A DNA stretch of 34,939 bases, taken from positions 1 to 34,939 of the forward strand of contig SUUZ01000012.1 in assembly GCA_015062235.1 (NCBI GenBank), given 5' to 3'. The notes below the pieces were generated by a model that did no database searches, was not told the origin of the DNA, and worked only from the letters and a program-made list of their open reading frames with translations. The stretch comes from Alphaproteobacteria bacterium (GTDB lineage: Bacteria; Pseudomonadota; Alphaproteobacteria; RF32; CAG-239). Every line of letters starts with the position of its first letter. Positions within the stretch are counted from its first letter, which is position 1. Below are positions 26,577-34,931 of this stretch, in pieces. Made by a program: the position numbers and the translations under genes.

Positions 26577-26605
26577 TTGACAAAACTAGTCAAAAATGGT
26601 ATGTT
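26577..26605 (+). promoter_or_regulatory. promoter of gene at 26657
   Basis: TTGACA (26577-26582), 17-bp spacer, TATGTT (26600-26605). The following leader lacks a Shine-Dalgarno site and resembles the leader at 31911-31954. Confidence 0.7.
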
Positions 26606-26656
26606 ACTTCCAGATGAAACTATAGATTATGTATTATTAATTAAAAATTTAACAAA

Positions 26657-27394
26657 ATGAACAAGAAAAACATTAATGATTTTGTAGCAGAGTTGTTGAA
26701 CGATCAAAGTGTTCTAAAGATGCCAATAGCACAGTTGGTTGATGAAGCTATTCTTCCTCGTGTCATGGGTTTACCTGGTTGCGATGGTGGGTGTCGTTAT
26801 CGTATAACTGACCGTTATATGAAGCTTATCGCTGATTACGCTGACGATATCCTCTATAGGGACTACTATCGTGGAGTTGTTTGCCTCAAGTTGGCTTTGC
26901 AACGTTTTGCCAGAAGTTCAGCTTATCGAACTGTTCCTATCGACTACGATGATTTGCCTGCTTGTTACAAACCCCTTTCGGCAAAGTACGATGAAGTGGG
27001 AACACTATCGGAAGAGTGTTGGTATTTCTTCCACCAGCAGATAGAGCGTTGTCTTCATATTGAAGAAACCAAGCAATATGCTCAAAAGCTTATGCTAGAG
27101 CTTATAGCAAACATTTCTATTGATGGAAGATTGGAATACGATGTATATCTTGGTAGTACTAACTATTCAGTAGATGCCAAGAAAACTCGTGCTTGGGTTT
27201 ATGATCAGCTTTATCACCATTGTGGTTGGGAAGTAATTTATGATTATTTTGCCAAACCTAATATGTACGATAAAGTTCCTGATTTATGGGCTCAAGACTG
27301 GCACAACATCGACCAGAAAGACCTTGCTAAAAGGCTAGGCATTAAAGGATTGTTCAAAAACAGAAAACTAAAAAAGATGCTAGGTATTAAGTAG
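26657..27394 (+). CDS. hypothetical protein with SD-less leader
   Basis: A 245-residue soluble protein, not recognised. Notable stretches are LPGCDGGCRYRITDRY (39-54), CLKLALQRFARSSAY, CWYFFHQQIERCLHIEE and a basic C-terminus (LAKRLGIKGLFKNRKLKKM). It uses more C-ending codons (TAC, AAC, GAC) than its AT-rich neighbours, which suggests high expression or a different origin. No Shine-Dalgarno lies before the ATG; the leader is A/T only. It starts the core-genome block to the right of tRNA-Glu and ends in a bidirectional terminator. Confidence 0.7.
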   Translation: MNKKNINDFVAELLNDQSVLKMPIAQLVDEAILPRVMGLPGCDGGCRYRITDRYMKLIADYADDILYRDYYRGVVCLKLALQRFARSSAYRTVPIDYDDLPACYKPLSAKYDEVGTLSEECWYFFHQQIERCLHIEETKQYAQKLMLELIANISIDGRLEYDVYLGSTNYSVDAKKTRAWVYDQLYHHCGWEVIYDYFAKPNMYDKVPDLWAQDWHNIDQKDLAKRLGIKGLFKNRKLKKMLGIK

Positions 27395-27416
27395 CTTAAT
27401 ATCCTCGCTTAAAAAT

Positions 27417-27449
27417 AAAAAGGTTTCGTTCATAATACGAAACCTTTTT
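27417..27449. terminator. bidirectional Rho-independent terminator
   Basis: AAAAAGGTTTCGT and ACGAAACCTTTTT form a 13-bp stem around TCATAAT. A-run and T-run ends serve both the plus gene and the minus gene converging here. Confidence 0.9.
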
Positions 27450-28632
27450 ATTTATATGAGGGATTCAAAATATCAATAGCTTTACTTAATGGAATTATTT
27501 TTATACCATTTTTTTCAATCTTTGGAAGCCATTCTTTTAATGCTGCGTAAGTTTGAGTTTTTGGGTGTCCTATCGCAATTGCATAACCATTTTTGCGAGC
27601 AAGCTTTTCTGTTTTAGCTAGTTGTCCTAAGATATACAATTTATCATTATTATTATCTAAAAAAACATGGCGATGCGCATATGCAATGCCAACATCTGCT
27701 GCAGCATTTTCTGCCTTTGAATTAGGCGATGTTTTTGAATCCAAAAAATAAAAACCTTTGCTTTTCAAAACTTCCATAACAACTTTCATTCTATCATAAT
27801 CTTCGGTAAGTTTACTTCCCATATGGTTGTTAATACCTTTAACATTTTCAAATTTTTGCAACATATCCAACAGATTTTGCTTTATTTCATCATTACTCAT
27901 TTGTGTTGTTAAAACATCTGGTGCTACATCGACAGCTGTCTTTGCTTCCATTGGAACATGAATCATAATTTCTTGTCCATTTTTAAGTGAATTTTGTATT
28001 TGTTCATCAAGATTACGCCCATAAGTCAAAAATGATACAGTTATTGGTGCCTTCAGCGAAGCTATGTCTGCTGTACGTTTAAGACTTATTCCCATATCAT
28101 CAATAACAATAACTATCACTGGATGTTTGCCAAAATATGGAGGTTTGTGAGAAGGTATAATATGAAGATTTTTCATTTTAGTATTTTTAATCTCAGAGGT
28201 AGGCTTATCAACACTTGTAGCTTCATCTATTATATCATCAGGAAGTTTTTCCTCGTAAATATGATCCAAAAGCTTGTTCATATCTTCAGGATGAATATTA
28301 ATATCACTTCCGTTTTCTGCAATATATGATATTTGCATACGCATAGCTTCGTCCATTTCATCAGTATCTGTAAGAACAACCTCTGCATCTTGTTCTTCAA
28401 CAATAAAATTTTCGATACTACCACAACTTATATCATTATTATTTTGGCAAAATTGCTCATAAGCAGACAAGTCTTTATCTATATCCAACCTTTGCTCTTC
28501 ATGCAAAGATTCTTCCTGAGGTCTACCAAAATACAATAACCAAACAGCCACAATAACAAACACAGCCAAGAGATGAATACCTTTCAGTATCAACAATCTT
28601 AGCTGTGTTCTGGTCAATTGTGGAAATCGCAC
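27448..28632 (-). CDS. divergent polysaccharide deacetylase family protein
   Basis: A 394-residue protein with an N-terminal membrane anchor (about 17-34, HLLAVFVIVAVWLLYFG) and an acidic periplasmic linker (35-165). The C-terminal domain (about 170-394) is of the divergent polysaccharide deacetylase (YibQ-like) family: VIVIVIDDMGIS, PITVSFLTYG, GQEIMIHVPMEAK, GINNHMGSKLTED and YFLDSKTSP. The IDDMG and HVPME segments carry the conserved metal-site-type residues. It is likely periplasmic and tied to envelope polysaccharide or septal peptidoglycan handling. The start is GTG. It follows lysS after 4 nt with no promoter, so it is co-transcribed. Confidence 0.85.
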   Translation of the reverse strand: MRFPQLTRTQLRLLILKGIHLLAVFVIVAVWLLYFGRPQEESLHEEQRLDIDKDLSAYEQFCQNNNDISCGSIENFIVEEQDAEVVLTDTDEMDEAMRMQISYIAENGSDINIHPEDMNKLLDHIYEEKLPDDIIDEATSVDKPTSEIKNTKMKNLHIIPSHKPPYFGKHPVIVIVIDDMGISLKRTADIASLKAPITVSFLTYGRNLDEQIQNSLKNGQEIMIHVPMEAKTAVDVAPDVLTTQMSNDEIKQNLLDMLQKFENVKGINNHMGSKLTEDYDRMKVVMEVLKSKGFYFLDSKTSPNSKAENAAADVGIAYAHRHVFLDNNNDKLYILGQLAKTEKLARKNGYAIAIGHPKTQTYAALKEWLPKIEKNGIKIIPLSKAIDILNPSYK

Positions 28633-28636
28633 AGGA

Positions 28637-30109
28637 TTAGTCTTTGCGTCTTAGTGTTGGAAAAGCGATAACATCACGAATTGTTTCTGCTCCTGTAAGC
28701 AAAATTGCAAGACGATCTACTCCCATTCCCATACCACCTGATGGCGGAAAACCATTCTCAAGAGCATTAACAAAATCTTCATCAAGCATTTGTGCCTCAT
28801 CATCACCTTTTTCACGATCTGCTGATTGCGCTTCAAAACGTTCACGTTGCTCTAATGGATTAGACAATTCAGAATAAGCACAACCCATTTCCATTCCTGC
28901 AACATAGGCATCAAAATGTTCTACCAAACGAGGGTTCGAACGATGAGTTTTTGCTAAAGGTGAAATATCACGAGGCATATCCATAACCAAAGTTGGTTGT
29001 ATTAGATTAGCTTCCACCCTTTCATCAAATACTTCTGAAACAACCTTTCCCCAAGAAATACAATCCGAAGCATCAACACCTATAGATTTAGCTAGAGCTT
29101 TAGCTTCTTCAACATCTTTAGCTTCCAAGAAGTCAATACCTGTAGCATCTTTAACAAGCTCTAACATTGACTTTCTGACAAAAGGCTGTGCAAGATCAAT
29201 TTCTGTACCATTTACGGTAATTTTTGTTGTGCCATTTACAGCTTTTGCAACATAGGCCAACAAGGATGGAATAAGTTCTGCCATATCATTATAGTCAGCA
29301 TAAGCTTGATAAGCTTCAAGAGCTGTAAATTCAGGATTATGTGTTTTATCAACACCTTCATTACGGAAATTACGCCCAATTTCAAAAACCTTATCAAAAC
29401 CACCCACAACTAGTTTTTTTAGATAAAGTTCTGGTGCAATACGCAAGAATAAGTCCATATCCAATGTATTGTGGTGGGTAACAAAAGGCTTTGCATTAGC
29501 ACCACCCATAATAGGATGAAGCATTGGAGTTTCAACTTCTAAAAAGCCATTTTCTTCAAAATAACGGCGAATTGCTGAAGTGATAGCACAACGTTTGCGA
29601 TAAATTTCGCGACTTTCATCGTTCATTATAAAATCAACATAGCGTTGACGATAACGTGCTTCAATATCAGTTAAACCATGAAATTTTTCTGGCAATGGTT
29701 GCAACGATTTTGCAATGATATCAAATTTCTCAGCAGCAATAGACAACTCGCCTCTGGGGGTGCGGCGAACATAACCAGATATGCCAACAATATCACCAAC
29801 GTCCAAACATTTCAAACGCTCTAATTCTTCTTCTGAAAGATGATTCTTATGGCAAAATGCTTGAATTTTGCCACTTCTATCCTTAATGTCAATGAACATA
29901 CCTGTATTGCGGACAGCCATTGCTCTACCAGCTATAGTAACTCTATCTTCTGTATCAACACCAGCTTCTAAATCTTTATATTTTTCCTGTAAATCAGCAG
30001 CAAATGCATTTGGCACAAATTTATAAGGATATGGATTATATCCTTTTTCCTGTAAAGTCCTCAATTTTGCTAAACGTGATTCACGATGGATATTTGTTTC
30101 TGTACTCAT
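28637..30109 (-). CDS. lysS: lysyl-tRNA synthetase, class II
   Basis: A 490-residue class II lysyl-tRNA synthetase, which charges tRNA-Lys in the cytoplasm. An N-terminal OB-fold anticodon-binding domain (about 55-145, [19 protein letters not shown]) precedes the catalytic core with motif 1 (about 165-200, RQRYVDFI and [10 protein letters not shown]), motif 2 ([21 protein letters not shown]) and motif 3 ([15 protein letters not shown]). Length and motifs are those of a complete enzyme. I chose ATG 30109 because GAGGA lies 7-8 nt upstream; the ATG at 30124 overlaps that site. It is transcribed away from lexA and with the deacetylase gene after it. Confidence 0.96.
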   Translation of the reverse strand: MSTETNIHRESRLAKLRTLQEKGYNPYPYKFVPNAFAADLQEKYKDLEAGVDTEDRVTIAGRAMAVRNTGMFIDIKDRSGKIQAFCHKNHLSEEELERLKCLDVGDIVGISGYVRRTPRGELSIAAEKFDIIAKSLQPLPEKFHGLTDIEARYRQRYVDFIMNDESREIYRKRCAITSAIRRYFEENGFLEVETPMLHPIMGGANAKPFVTHHNTLDMDLFLRIAPELYLKKLVVGGFDKVFEIGRNFRNEGVDKTHNPEFTALEAYQAYADYNDMAELIPSLLAYVAKAVNGTTKITVNGTEIDLAQPFVRKSMLELVKDATGIDFLEAKDVEEAKALAKSIGVDASDCISWGKVVSEVFDERVEANLIQPTLVMDMPRDISPLAKTHRSNPRLVEHFDAYVAGMEMGCAYSELSNPLEQRERFEAQSADREKGDDEAQMLDEDFVNALENGFPPSGGMGMGVDRLAILLTGAETIRDVIAFPTLRRKD

Positions 30110-30193
30110 ATATATTTTCCTCATTTTTTATACAATTGTTCTAACTATACGCTATGAAAAAATTTTTTCAATAAAAATTATGCAAAATAATAT

Positions 30194-30222
30194 TTGACTT
30201 TAAATAAGAACCAAACTAGAAC
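30194..30222 (+). promoter_or_regulatory. lexA promoter with alphaproteobacterial SOS box
   Basis: TTGACT (30194-30199), 17-bp spacer and TAGAAC (30217-30222). GAAC-N7-GAAC at 30208-30222, the reverse complement of GTTC-N7-GTTC, covers the -10, so LexA should repress its own gene. Confidence 0.85.
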
Positions 30223-30256
30223 AAAAGTATGTTCTTTAAATGAAAGGATCTGTCCG

Positions 30257-30913
30257 ATGCTCACCCCTAAGCAATATAAGCTATTGATGTTTATAAACAA
30301 AACCATAAAAGAAACAGGTTGTTGCCCCTCATTTGATGAAATGAAAGATGCTATAGGACTCAAATCAAAATCTGGTATTCATGCTTTAATTGATGCTTTG
30401 GTTGAACGTAGTTTTTTAGCCAAATTGCCGCATAAGGCTCGTGCATTAGAAGTTTTGCGCCTTCCTAAGTTAAAGCCATCTAGTATTATTGCTGAGGAAA
30501 AAGCCAAAGAGGATGCATTGCTTAATGCGACTCTTGAAATTCCATTATATGGCAAAATTGCAGCAGGTACACCTATTGAGGCAATTGCCAACGAATCTGA
30601 AAAAATTAATGTCCCTTTCAATATGATTAGAGGTGGCGAATATTATGCTTTGACGATTGAGGGCGACTCGATGGTTGAAGCAGGAATTATGAATGGAGAT
30701 ACAGTTATCATAAAAAGAAGCAATACTGCTCATAGTGGCGATATTGTTGTAGCTCTAGTTGATGATTGTGAAGCAACATTAAAACAAATTAAAAAAGAAG
30801 GAAATGAAGTTTTATTAATTCCTAAGAATGAAGCTTATGAAGTTCGCCGTTTACACGCTGATAGAGTGAAAATACAAGGTATTTTAAGTTCATTAATTAG
30901 AAACTATCACTAA
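30257..30913 (+). CDS. lexA: LexA SOS repressor
   Basis: A 218-residue LexA. It has an N-terminal winged helix (1-65, LTPKQYKLLMFI, PSFDEMKDAIGLKSKSGIH), a linker, and a C-terminal S24 autoprotease domain. The cleavage bond is Ala103-Gly104 in KIAAGTP. Catalytic Ser138 is in EGDSMVEAG and Lys176 in ATLKQI. On DNA damage, RecA filaments trigger self-cleavage and derepress SOS genes. I used ATG 30257 with GAAAGGA upstream; the in-frame TTG at 30194 lies within the -35 box and cannot be the start. It is autoregulated through the SOS box in its promoter and divergent from lysS. Confidence 0.95.
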   Translation: MLTPKQYKLLMFINKTIKETGCCPSFDEMKDAIGLKSKSGIHALIDALVERSFLAKLPHKARALEVLRLPKLKPSSIIAEEKAKEDALLNATLEIPLYGKIAAGTPIEAIANESEKINVPFNMIRGGEYYALTIEGDSMVEAGIMNGDTVIIKRSNTAHSGDIVVALVDDCEATLKQIKKEGNEVLLIPKNEAYEVRRLHADRVKIQGILSSLIRNYH

Positions 30914-30975
30914 TTGAAAAATAGATAATTAATCTTATCTTTTGAGTATAATATTTTGCTCAAAGGAGATGTTCT

Positions 30976-31401
30976 ATGTGTAATATTGCCAAAATTTCTT
31001 TTGTGTTAATTGTTGTTTTTGTGTTATTTGCCTGTGTTGGAACAGAACAATATAATCAAAAGTTAAATTCTTTTATTGGCTTATCTCAAAATGAACTAAT
31101 AGCAAAAATGGGAAAGCCATCTGCTAAAAAAATTGTCAATAACTATACTGAAGTTTGGGCTTATACAAAGGTTGATAAAATATTTGTACCTTCCGAATTT
31201 TACACCTATAATCAGGGAAATGAAATATATGAAGAAGATGGTCTATTTTCGCCATTTTTAAGCACATATCTCTTTTCTAATAATGCTGGGGACATTGGAT
31301 ATGAGGCTAAATATATATGTAAGACATTGTTTTTAATACAAGAAGGGAAAGTAATTGCTTGGAAATGGCAAGGCAATGATTGTAATGATAAAAATTTATA
31401 A
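30976..31401 (+). CDS. small outer-membrane lipoprotein-like protein
   Basis: A 141-residue protein with a lipoprotein signal: hydrophobic segment 7-18 and lipobox LFAC at 17-20 (Cys20 lipidated). The mature part contains FIGLSQNELIAKMGKPS at about 33-49, a pattern seen in SmpA/OmlA-like lipoproteins, plus EVWAYTKVDK and two further cysteines (about 109 and 136). It probably sits in the outer membrane or periplasm. AAGGAG precedes the ATG by 7-8 nt. It lies alone between lexA and the FtsB-like gene. The substrate or partner is unknown. Confidence 0.75.
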   Translation: MCNIAKISFVLIVVFVLFACVGTEQYNQKLNSFIGLSQNELIAKMGKPSAKKIVNNYTEVWAYTKVDKIFVPSEFYTYNQGNEIYEEDGLFSPFLSTYLFSNNAGDIGYEAKYICKTLFLIQEGKVIAWKWQGNDCNDKNL

Positions 31402-31444
31402 TTTTTTTGCCTCCAAGTTAAACCAAATCTTAACTAAAATTTGT

Positions 31445-31473
31445 TTGACTAAACCTAATTGTATAAGTAATAC
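31445..31473 (+). promoter_or_regulatory. promoter of FtsB-like gene
   Basis: TTGACT (31445-31450), 17-bp spacer, TAATAC (31468-31473). Confidence 0.6.
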
Positions 31474-31521
31474 GAGTCTTATTTTCCAGTAAGGAACAAA
31501 AAATTAAATAAGAGGATAAAA

Positions 31522-31839
31522 ATGGATTTCGGACTGGATATTCAACAGAGAATAAAACGCAACTGGCTTATTTTAATAAGTGGTTTTATAGTTGTTTATT
31601 TTGGATTTCATACTTTTTGCGGTGATAGAAATATTTATCGTTATTTTACTCTAAAAAGCGAAATAGCACAGGCTCAAAAAACAGCTAAATTATATGCTAG
31701 TCAAAAAGAGGTATTACAACAAAAAGTTAAACATCTATCAGATATCAGTCTTGATGCTGATTTACTAGACGAAAGAGCTCGTGTGGTCTTGAATATGGCT
31801 GCTGATGACGAATTTATCATCCTAGATAATGATATTTAG
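31522..31839 (+). CDS. septum formation initiator (FtsB/DivIC-like) protein
   Basis: A 105-residue bitopic membrane protein: a short cytoplasmic N-terminus, one membrane segment (about 14-31, NWLILISGFIVVYFGFHTF), then an extracytoplasmic coiled coil (about 43-72, LKSEIAQAQKTAKLYASQK, LQQKVKHL) and a C-terminal part LDADLLDERARVVLNMA that matches the end of FtsB/DivIC proteins (LDPDxLEExAR). It would join FtsL and FtsQ in the divisome. GAGG lies before the ATG, with its own promoter upstream. Length is typical for the family. Confidence 0.85.
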   Translation: MDFGLDIQQRIKRNWLILISGFIVVYFGFHTFCGDRNIYRYFTLKSEIAQAQKTAKLYASQKEVLQQKVKHLSDISLDADLLDERARVVLNMAADDEFIILDNDI

Positions 31840-31881
31840 TTTCTAGAATTTATTTTTTATAAGTTAAATTAATGTTTTTTG

Positions 31882-31910
31882 TTGAAATAGACAAAAAAAT
31901 ATGATATAAA
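31882..31910 (+). promoter_or_regulatory. promoter of gene at 31955
   Basis: TTGAAA (31882-31887), 17-bp spacer, TATAAA (31905-31910), then an SD-less A/T-rich leader. Confidence 0.7.
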
Positions 31911-31954
31911 AGACTTCCTTAATAGATATCATTAATTCTAAAATTTATACAATT

Positions 31955-32317
31955 ATGGAAAAGTTGACAATTAATCTGTCCTTTTTTGCTCAGCACATGA
32001 TGGCAGATGAGAAGAAAATGAAGTATGTTATCATTGTTCGTAAGTATGATGATCCGAGGATCAAAAACTACTATGGTCCAGCCATTTCAGTAGATGGAAT
32101 TGATAACAAGGTTTATTCACTGTTTGATGGTCGATTTATCGATCTTGGCAACCGCTCTGATGGCGAAGTAATAACGTTGTCTACAACCTATATCAAGCAG
32201 GAAGATGGTTCGTTGTTACTTGTCGACAACAAGTCAGGAACCAGAGTACACTACACCTACGAGGACTTCATTGAGGTCTTTGGAGATAGGGTAATAAATC
32301 CCGCTTTGTTTGAGTAA
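31955..32317 (+). CDS. hypothetical protein with SD-less leader
   Basis: A 120-residue protein, not recognised; probably a beta-rich fold (KMKYVIIVRKYDDPRIKNYY, KVYSLFDGRFIDLGN, GSLLLVDNKSGTRVHYTYEDF). Codons are richer in C-ending forms (TAC, AAC, ATC) than in the neighbours, as for the gene at 26657, and no Shine-Dalgarno precedes the ATG. It is a monocistronic gene with promoter and strong terminator. The shared leader type and codon bias with 26657 suggest both are highly expressed or belong to one regulatory class. Confidence 0.68.
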   Translation: MEKLTINLSFFAQHMMADEKKMKYVIIVRKYDDPRIKNYYGPAISVDGIDNKVYSLFDGRFIDLGNRSDGEVITLSTTYIKQEDGSLLLVDNKSGTRVHYTYEDFIEVFGDRVINPALFE

Positions 32318-32328
32318 AGCAACTAAAC

Positions 32329-32366
32329 AAAAAGGTTCTAGCATTGATGAAAGCTAGAACCTTTTT
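32329..32366. terminator. bidirectional Rho-independent terminator
   Basis: AAAAAGGTTCTAGC and GCTAGAACCTTTTT form a 14-bp stem with a 10-nt loop between the convergent 31955 gene and murE. Confidence 0.9.
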
Positions 32367-32370
32367 ATTT

Positions 32371-33780
32371 TTAGATATTTTTCAAAATCTCTTCATGATC
32401 ACTATAAGGAATTACCTTATCTTTGACATATTGACCAACTTCATGTCCTTTACCAGCCAAAACCAAGACATCACCAGGCATCAATCCTGCTATAGCCATT
32501 TTAACAGCTTTAGCTCTATCAGCTACATTATAAGCACCAGGACATCCAGGAATAATATCATTACGAATGTCTTCAGCTTCTTCATAACGAGGGTTATCAT
32601 CAGTTACATAAACAACATCAGCCAATTCATGAGCAATTTTTCCCATAATTGGTCGTTTACCAGCATCGCGATTTCCTCCACAACCAAACAAAACGTGTAA
32701 TCGTCCAGTAGTGTGTGGGCGCAAAGCCTTTAGAAGATTTTCAAGAGCATCTGGAGTATGTGCATAGTCAATATAAATCGCAGCTCCCGTTGCTGTATTT
32801 GCTACAAATTCTAAACGTCCTTTAGCTCCTTTAATATCGCTACAATAACGAATAACATCATCAGGCAACCCAGTAATAGCAGCCAACATTCCCAAAGCAC
32901 ATAAAATATTCATAGCCTGAAATTCTCCAGCCAATGCAATATCAAGAGTTTGTGGTTGTCCAAAATATTCAATTTCTAACCTTTGACCATGAGCTAATGG
33001 TTCGCGACTTATCAATTTAATATCTTCACCTCGTATGCCATAAGAAATAATACGCTGTCCTCGTTGACGGCAAACATCAGCAATTTTGCCAAAAACATCT
33101 ATATCAGCATTAAGAACAGCTGTTCCATCAGGGCTTAAAAGTTGTTTAAACAAAATAAGTTTAGCATCTAAATATTCTTCAAAAGTTTTGTGATAATCTA
33201 AATGGTCGCGAGTAAGATTAGTAAAACCAGCGACATCAAAAGACAATCCCCCCAAACGATACTGGTGTAAACCATGGCTCGATGCTTCAAGAGCTACATA
33301 AGAAAAATCTTCTTCAGCCAAAGCTTTTAATTGACGATGCATGCTAACATTACTAGGTGTAGTATTAGGGGAGGGAATTGGAGCATCTTCACCTTTTATA
33401 AGCCCCAGAGTTCCAATGCTCGCAGCCTTATAGCCCATTTTTGTTAGAACCTGACGAATAAAATCAACAATAGATGTTTTGCCATTTGTTCCTGTGATTG
33501 CCGCAATATGTGATGGAACTTTACCAAAGAACTTAGCTACAGCTTGAGCATAGCTATAAGCAGGGTTAGGTGTTTTAATGACAACAACTTCCTTGGGCAA
33601 TCTTCCTTTATAGTTTTCAGATACTATTATTGCCGAAGCCCCTTTGCTAACCGCATCTTTTATATATTCATCGCTAAATATAGCACCAAACAAATATCCT
33701 GCTTTAACTTCACGTGAATCTGCTGTTATACCTTTAATATCTAGCTCACAGTCTATATTGATTAGTTTATTAAGTTTCAT
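32371..33780 (-). CDS. murE: UDP-MurNAc-tripeptide synthetase (MurE, meso-DAP type)
   Basis: A 469-residue Mur ligase that adds meso-diaminopimelate to UDP-MurNAc-Ala-Glu in peptidoglycan synthesis. It has the N-terminal UDP-binding domain (DSREVKAGYLFGA), ATP-binding AITGTNGKTS (about 93-102), TTPSN and EASSHGL in the central domain, and C-terminal VTDDNPRYEE, whose DNPR motif is the diaminopimelate signature. Length is near the 480-500 norm. The start ATG has GAGGA upstream. It stands alone here rather than in a division cluster. The 32371 end lies close to the bidirectional terminator. Confidence 0.95.
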   Translation of the reverse strand: MKLNKLINIDCELDIKGITADSREVKAGYLFGAIFSDEYIKDAVSKGASAIIVSENYKGRLPKEVVVIKTPNPAYSYAQAVAKFFGKVPSHIAAITGTNGKTSIVDFIRQVLTKMGYKAASIGTLGLIKGEDAPIPSPNTTPSNVSMHRQLKALAEEDFSYVALEASSHGLHQYRLGGLSFDVAGFTNLTRDHLDYHKTFEEYLDAKLILFKQLLSPDGTAVLNADIDVFGKIADVCRQRGQRIISYGIRGEDIKLISREPLAHGQRLEIEYFGQPQTLDIALAGEFQAMNILCALGMLAAITGLPDDVIRYCSDIKGAKGRLEFVANTATGAAIYIDYAHTPDALENLLKALRPHTTGRLHVLFGCGGNRDAGKRPIMGKIAHELADVVYVTDDNPRYEEAEDIRNDIIPGCPGAYNVADRAKAVKMAIAGLMPGDVLVLAGKGHEVGQYVKDKVIPYSDHEEILKNI

Positions 33781-33898
33781 AATTTTTCCTCATGTTTTTT
33801 TTGCTTATATTTAATTTTTAAGCATAATCTGTAAAAAAGTATTTAATTTTTAACCATTGTTAGATAATATTTAGATAAATGTAACAAGGAATGAATTA

Positions 33899-34363
33899 AT
33901 GATGCGCTTTATTTTTGGTTTTTTGACTGTTTTTTTATTAACAATCCACGCAAATGCTTCAGAATTGTATTTGTTTTATAGCGGTACTAGTGACAATCTT
34001 GATGAACTTGGTATTAGTAAAAAAGAGGTGGCCAAAATTTTTGATGGAGAATTTGGTACAGCTGTTGAAGAATTACCTTTAGAAGTTCGTTTTGAAGACT
34101 TTTATGTCGCTAAATACCCCGATCAACACTTTGTATTTATTTTGAATGCTCCATTTAATTGTGGTCAATTAGGTTGCAATAATATCGTTTTTTTGCGAGA
34201 TGATGAAGGTGATTTGATTGAAAAAGATTCTAAAACCCCTGTGAAATGCAAAATTTATGATAGTGATAAGTTATTGTGTACAGAGGGAGGTTACAAACCA
34301 CAAGCTACTATCAAAGTAAAGCCTAAGAAAAAAATACTGCATTTTCCCGCTCCTGTAAAATAA
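33899..34363 (+). CDS. secreted hypothetical protein
   Basis: A 154-residue protein with a Sec signal peptide (MMRFIFGFLTVFLLTIHANAS, likely cut after the ANA near residue 20). The mature domain has two cysteine pairs (NCGQLGC, and KCKIYDSDKLLC), suggesting disulfides in the periplasm, and a basic C-terminal tail (KVKPKKK). No family is recognised. AAGGA at 33886-33890 gives the ATG at 33899. It is divergent from murE and followed by a repeat-rich gene-free stretch. Confidence 0.7.
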   Translation: MMRFIFGFLTVFLLTIHANASELYLFYSGTSDNLDELGISKKEVAKIFDGEFGTAVEELPLEVRFEDFYVAKYPDQHFVFILNAPFNCGQLGCNNIVFLRDDEGDLIEKDSKTPVKCKIYDSDKLLCTEGGYKPQATIKVKPKKKILHFPAPVK

Positions 34364-34430
34364 CACTGCAGTTTCAAAATTTCTAACATTATGTATGCTC
34401 TTAAGCGAGTAAAACAAGCTCCCCATTAAC

Positions 34431-34547
34431 GTCATCGCCTCAGCGAATGCTAGTGATTTCTTTTTACTGTCATGCCCTGAGCGAACGTAAGTGAGCCCTC
34501 CTAATAACGTCATCGCTCCGAGGAGGAACGACGAGGATTAGCGATCT
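34431..34547. repeat. three tandem ~39-bp GTCAT-type repeats
   Basis: Units begin GTCAT at 34431, 34469 and 34509 (38 and 40 bp apart) and share a following GCGA/ACGA element; for example GTCATCGCTCCGAGGAGG then AACGACGAGGATTAGCGATC. They resemble the short dispersed GTCATxGCGA repeats found in many host-associated bacteria. A diverged inverted copy lies near 34621-34654 (minus strand GTCATGACTTGAGTGAGTG). Confidence 0.6.
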
Positions 34548-34702
34548 TCAAATTTAATATAATGTCACGCCTCGTTTTTGCCAAGAAAACGTCCAACTAT
34601 CTTAAAATATTGAAGATGCCTTACCTCGCTCGTTAGCACTCACTCAAGTCATGACTATTCTTTAAAAACATATTCAAGTAAAATCAATGTATTACAAAAC
34701 AA

Positions 34703-34740
34703 AAATATAGCATTTAAACCACCGTTTAAATGCTATATTT
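34703..34740. terminator. 17-bp stem-loop, first inverted element
   Basis: AAATATAGCATTTAAAC and GTTTAAATGCTATATTT pair around CACC, and TGTTTT follows. It could terminate transcription from the left. It is also one arm of an inverted pair with 34857-34886. Confidence 0.7.
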
Positions 34741-34856
34741 GTTTTAATTATACATCAAAAAAAGTAAAAAAGCAATTAATTATGTTTTATTGCATATTTT
34801 CAATATGTTAGCGACCTTTTGTTCCTTTTCTTTTTCACCTTAAAAATCGTTTCACC

Positions 34857-34886
34857 AATATAGCATTTAAACGGTGGTTTAAATGC
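34857..34886. repeat. second inverted copy of the 30-bp element
   Basis: This is the exact reverse complement of 34710-34739. Each copy is itself a GCATTTAAAC/GTTTAAATGC hairpin. The 117 bp between them have no gene. The pair looks like terminal repeats of a small non-autonomous element or a paired regulatory hairpin. Confidence 0.75.
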
Positions 34887-34931
34887 ACGATTCGGATAAT
34901 TTAGGGGTAACTTGAAAAAAGGAGAACGATT

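Larger units (their letters stand above)
34364..34931. other. repeat-rich gene-free region
   Basis: No convincing gene lies here. It contains tandem GTCAT-type short repeats (34431-34547) and two inverted copies of a 30-bp palindrome-bearing element at 34710-34739 and 34857-34886, listed separately. Confidence 0.7.

Noticed and set aside
30194..30256. An upstream TTG start for lexA adding 21 residues
   Set aside because: That TTG is part of the -35 box and the added region covers the SOS operator; ATG 30257 has a good ribosome site and gives the standard LexA N-terminus.
32344..32700. Plus-strand ORF antisense to murE
   Set aside because: Murky translation with no family or ribosome site; it is the shadow of the strong murE frame.
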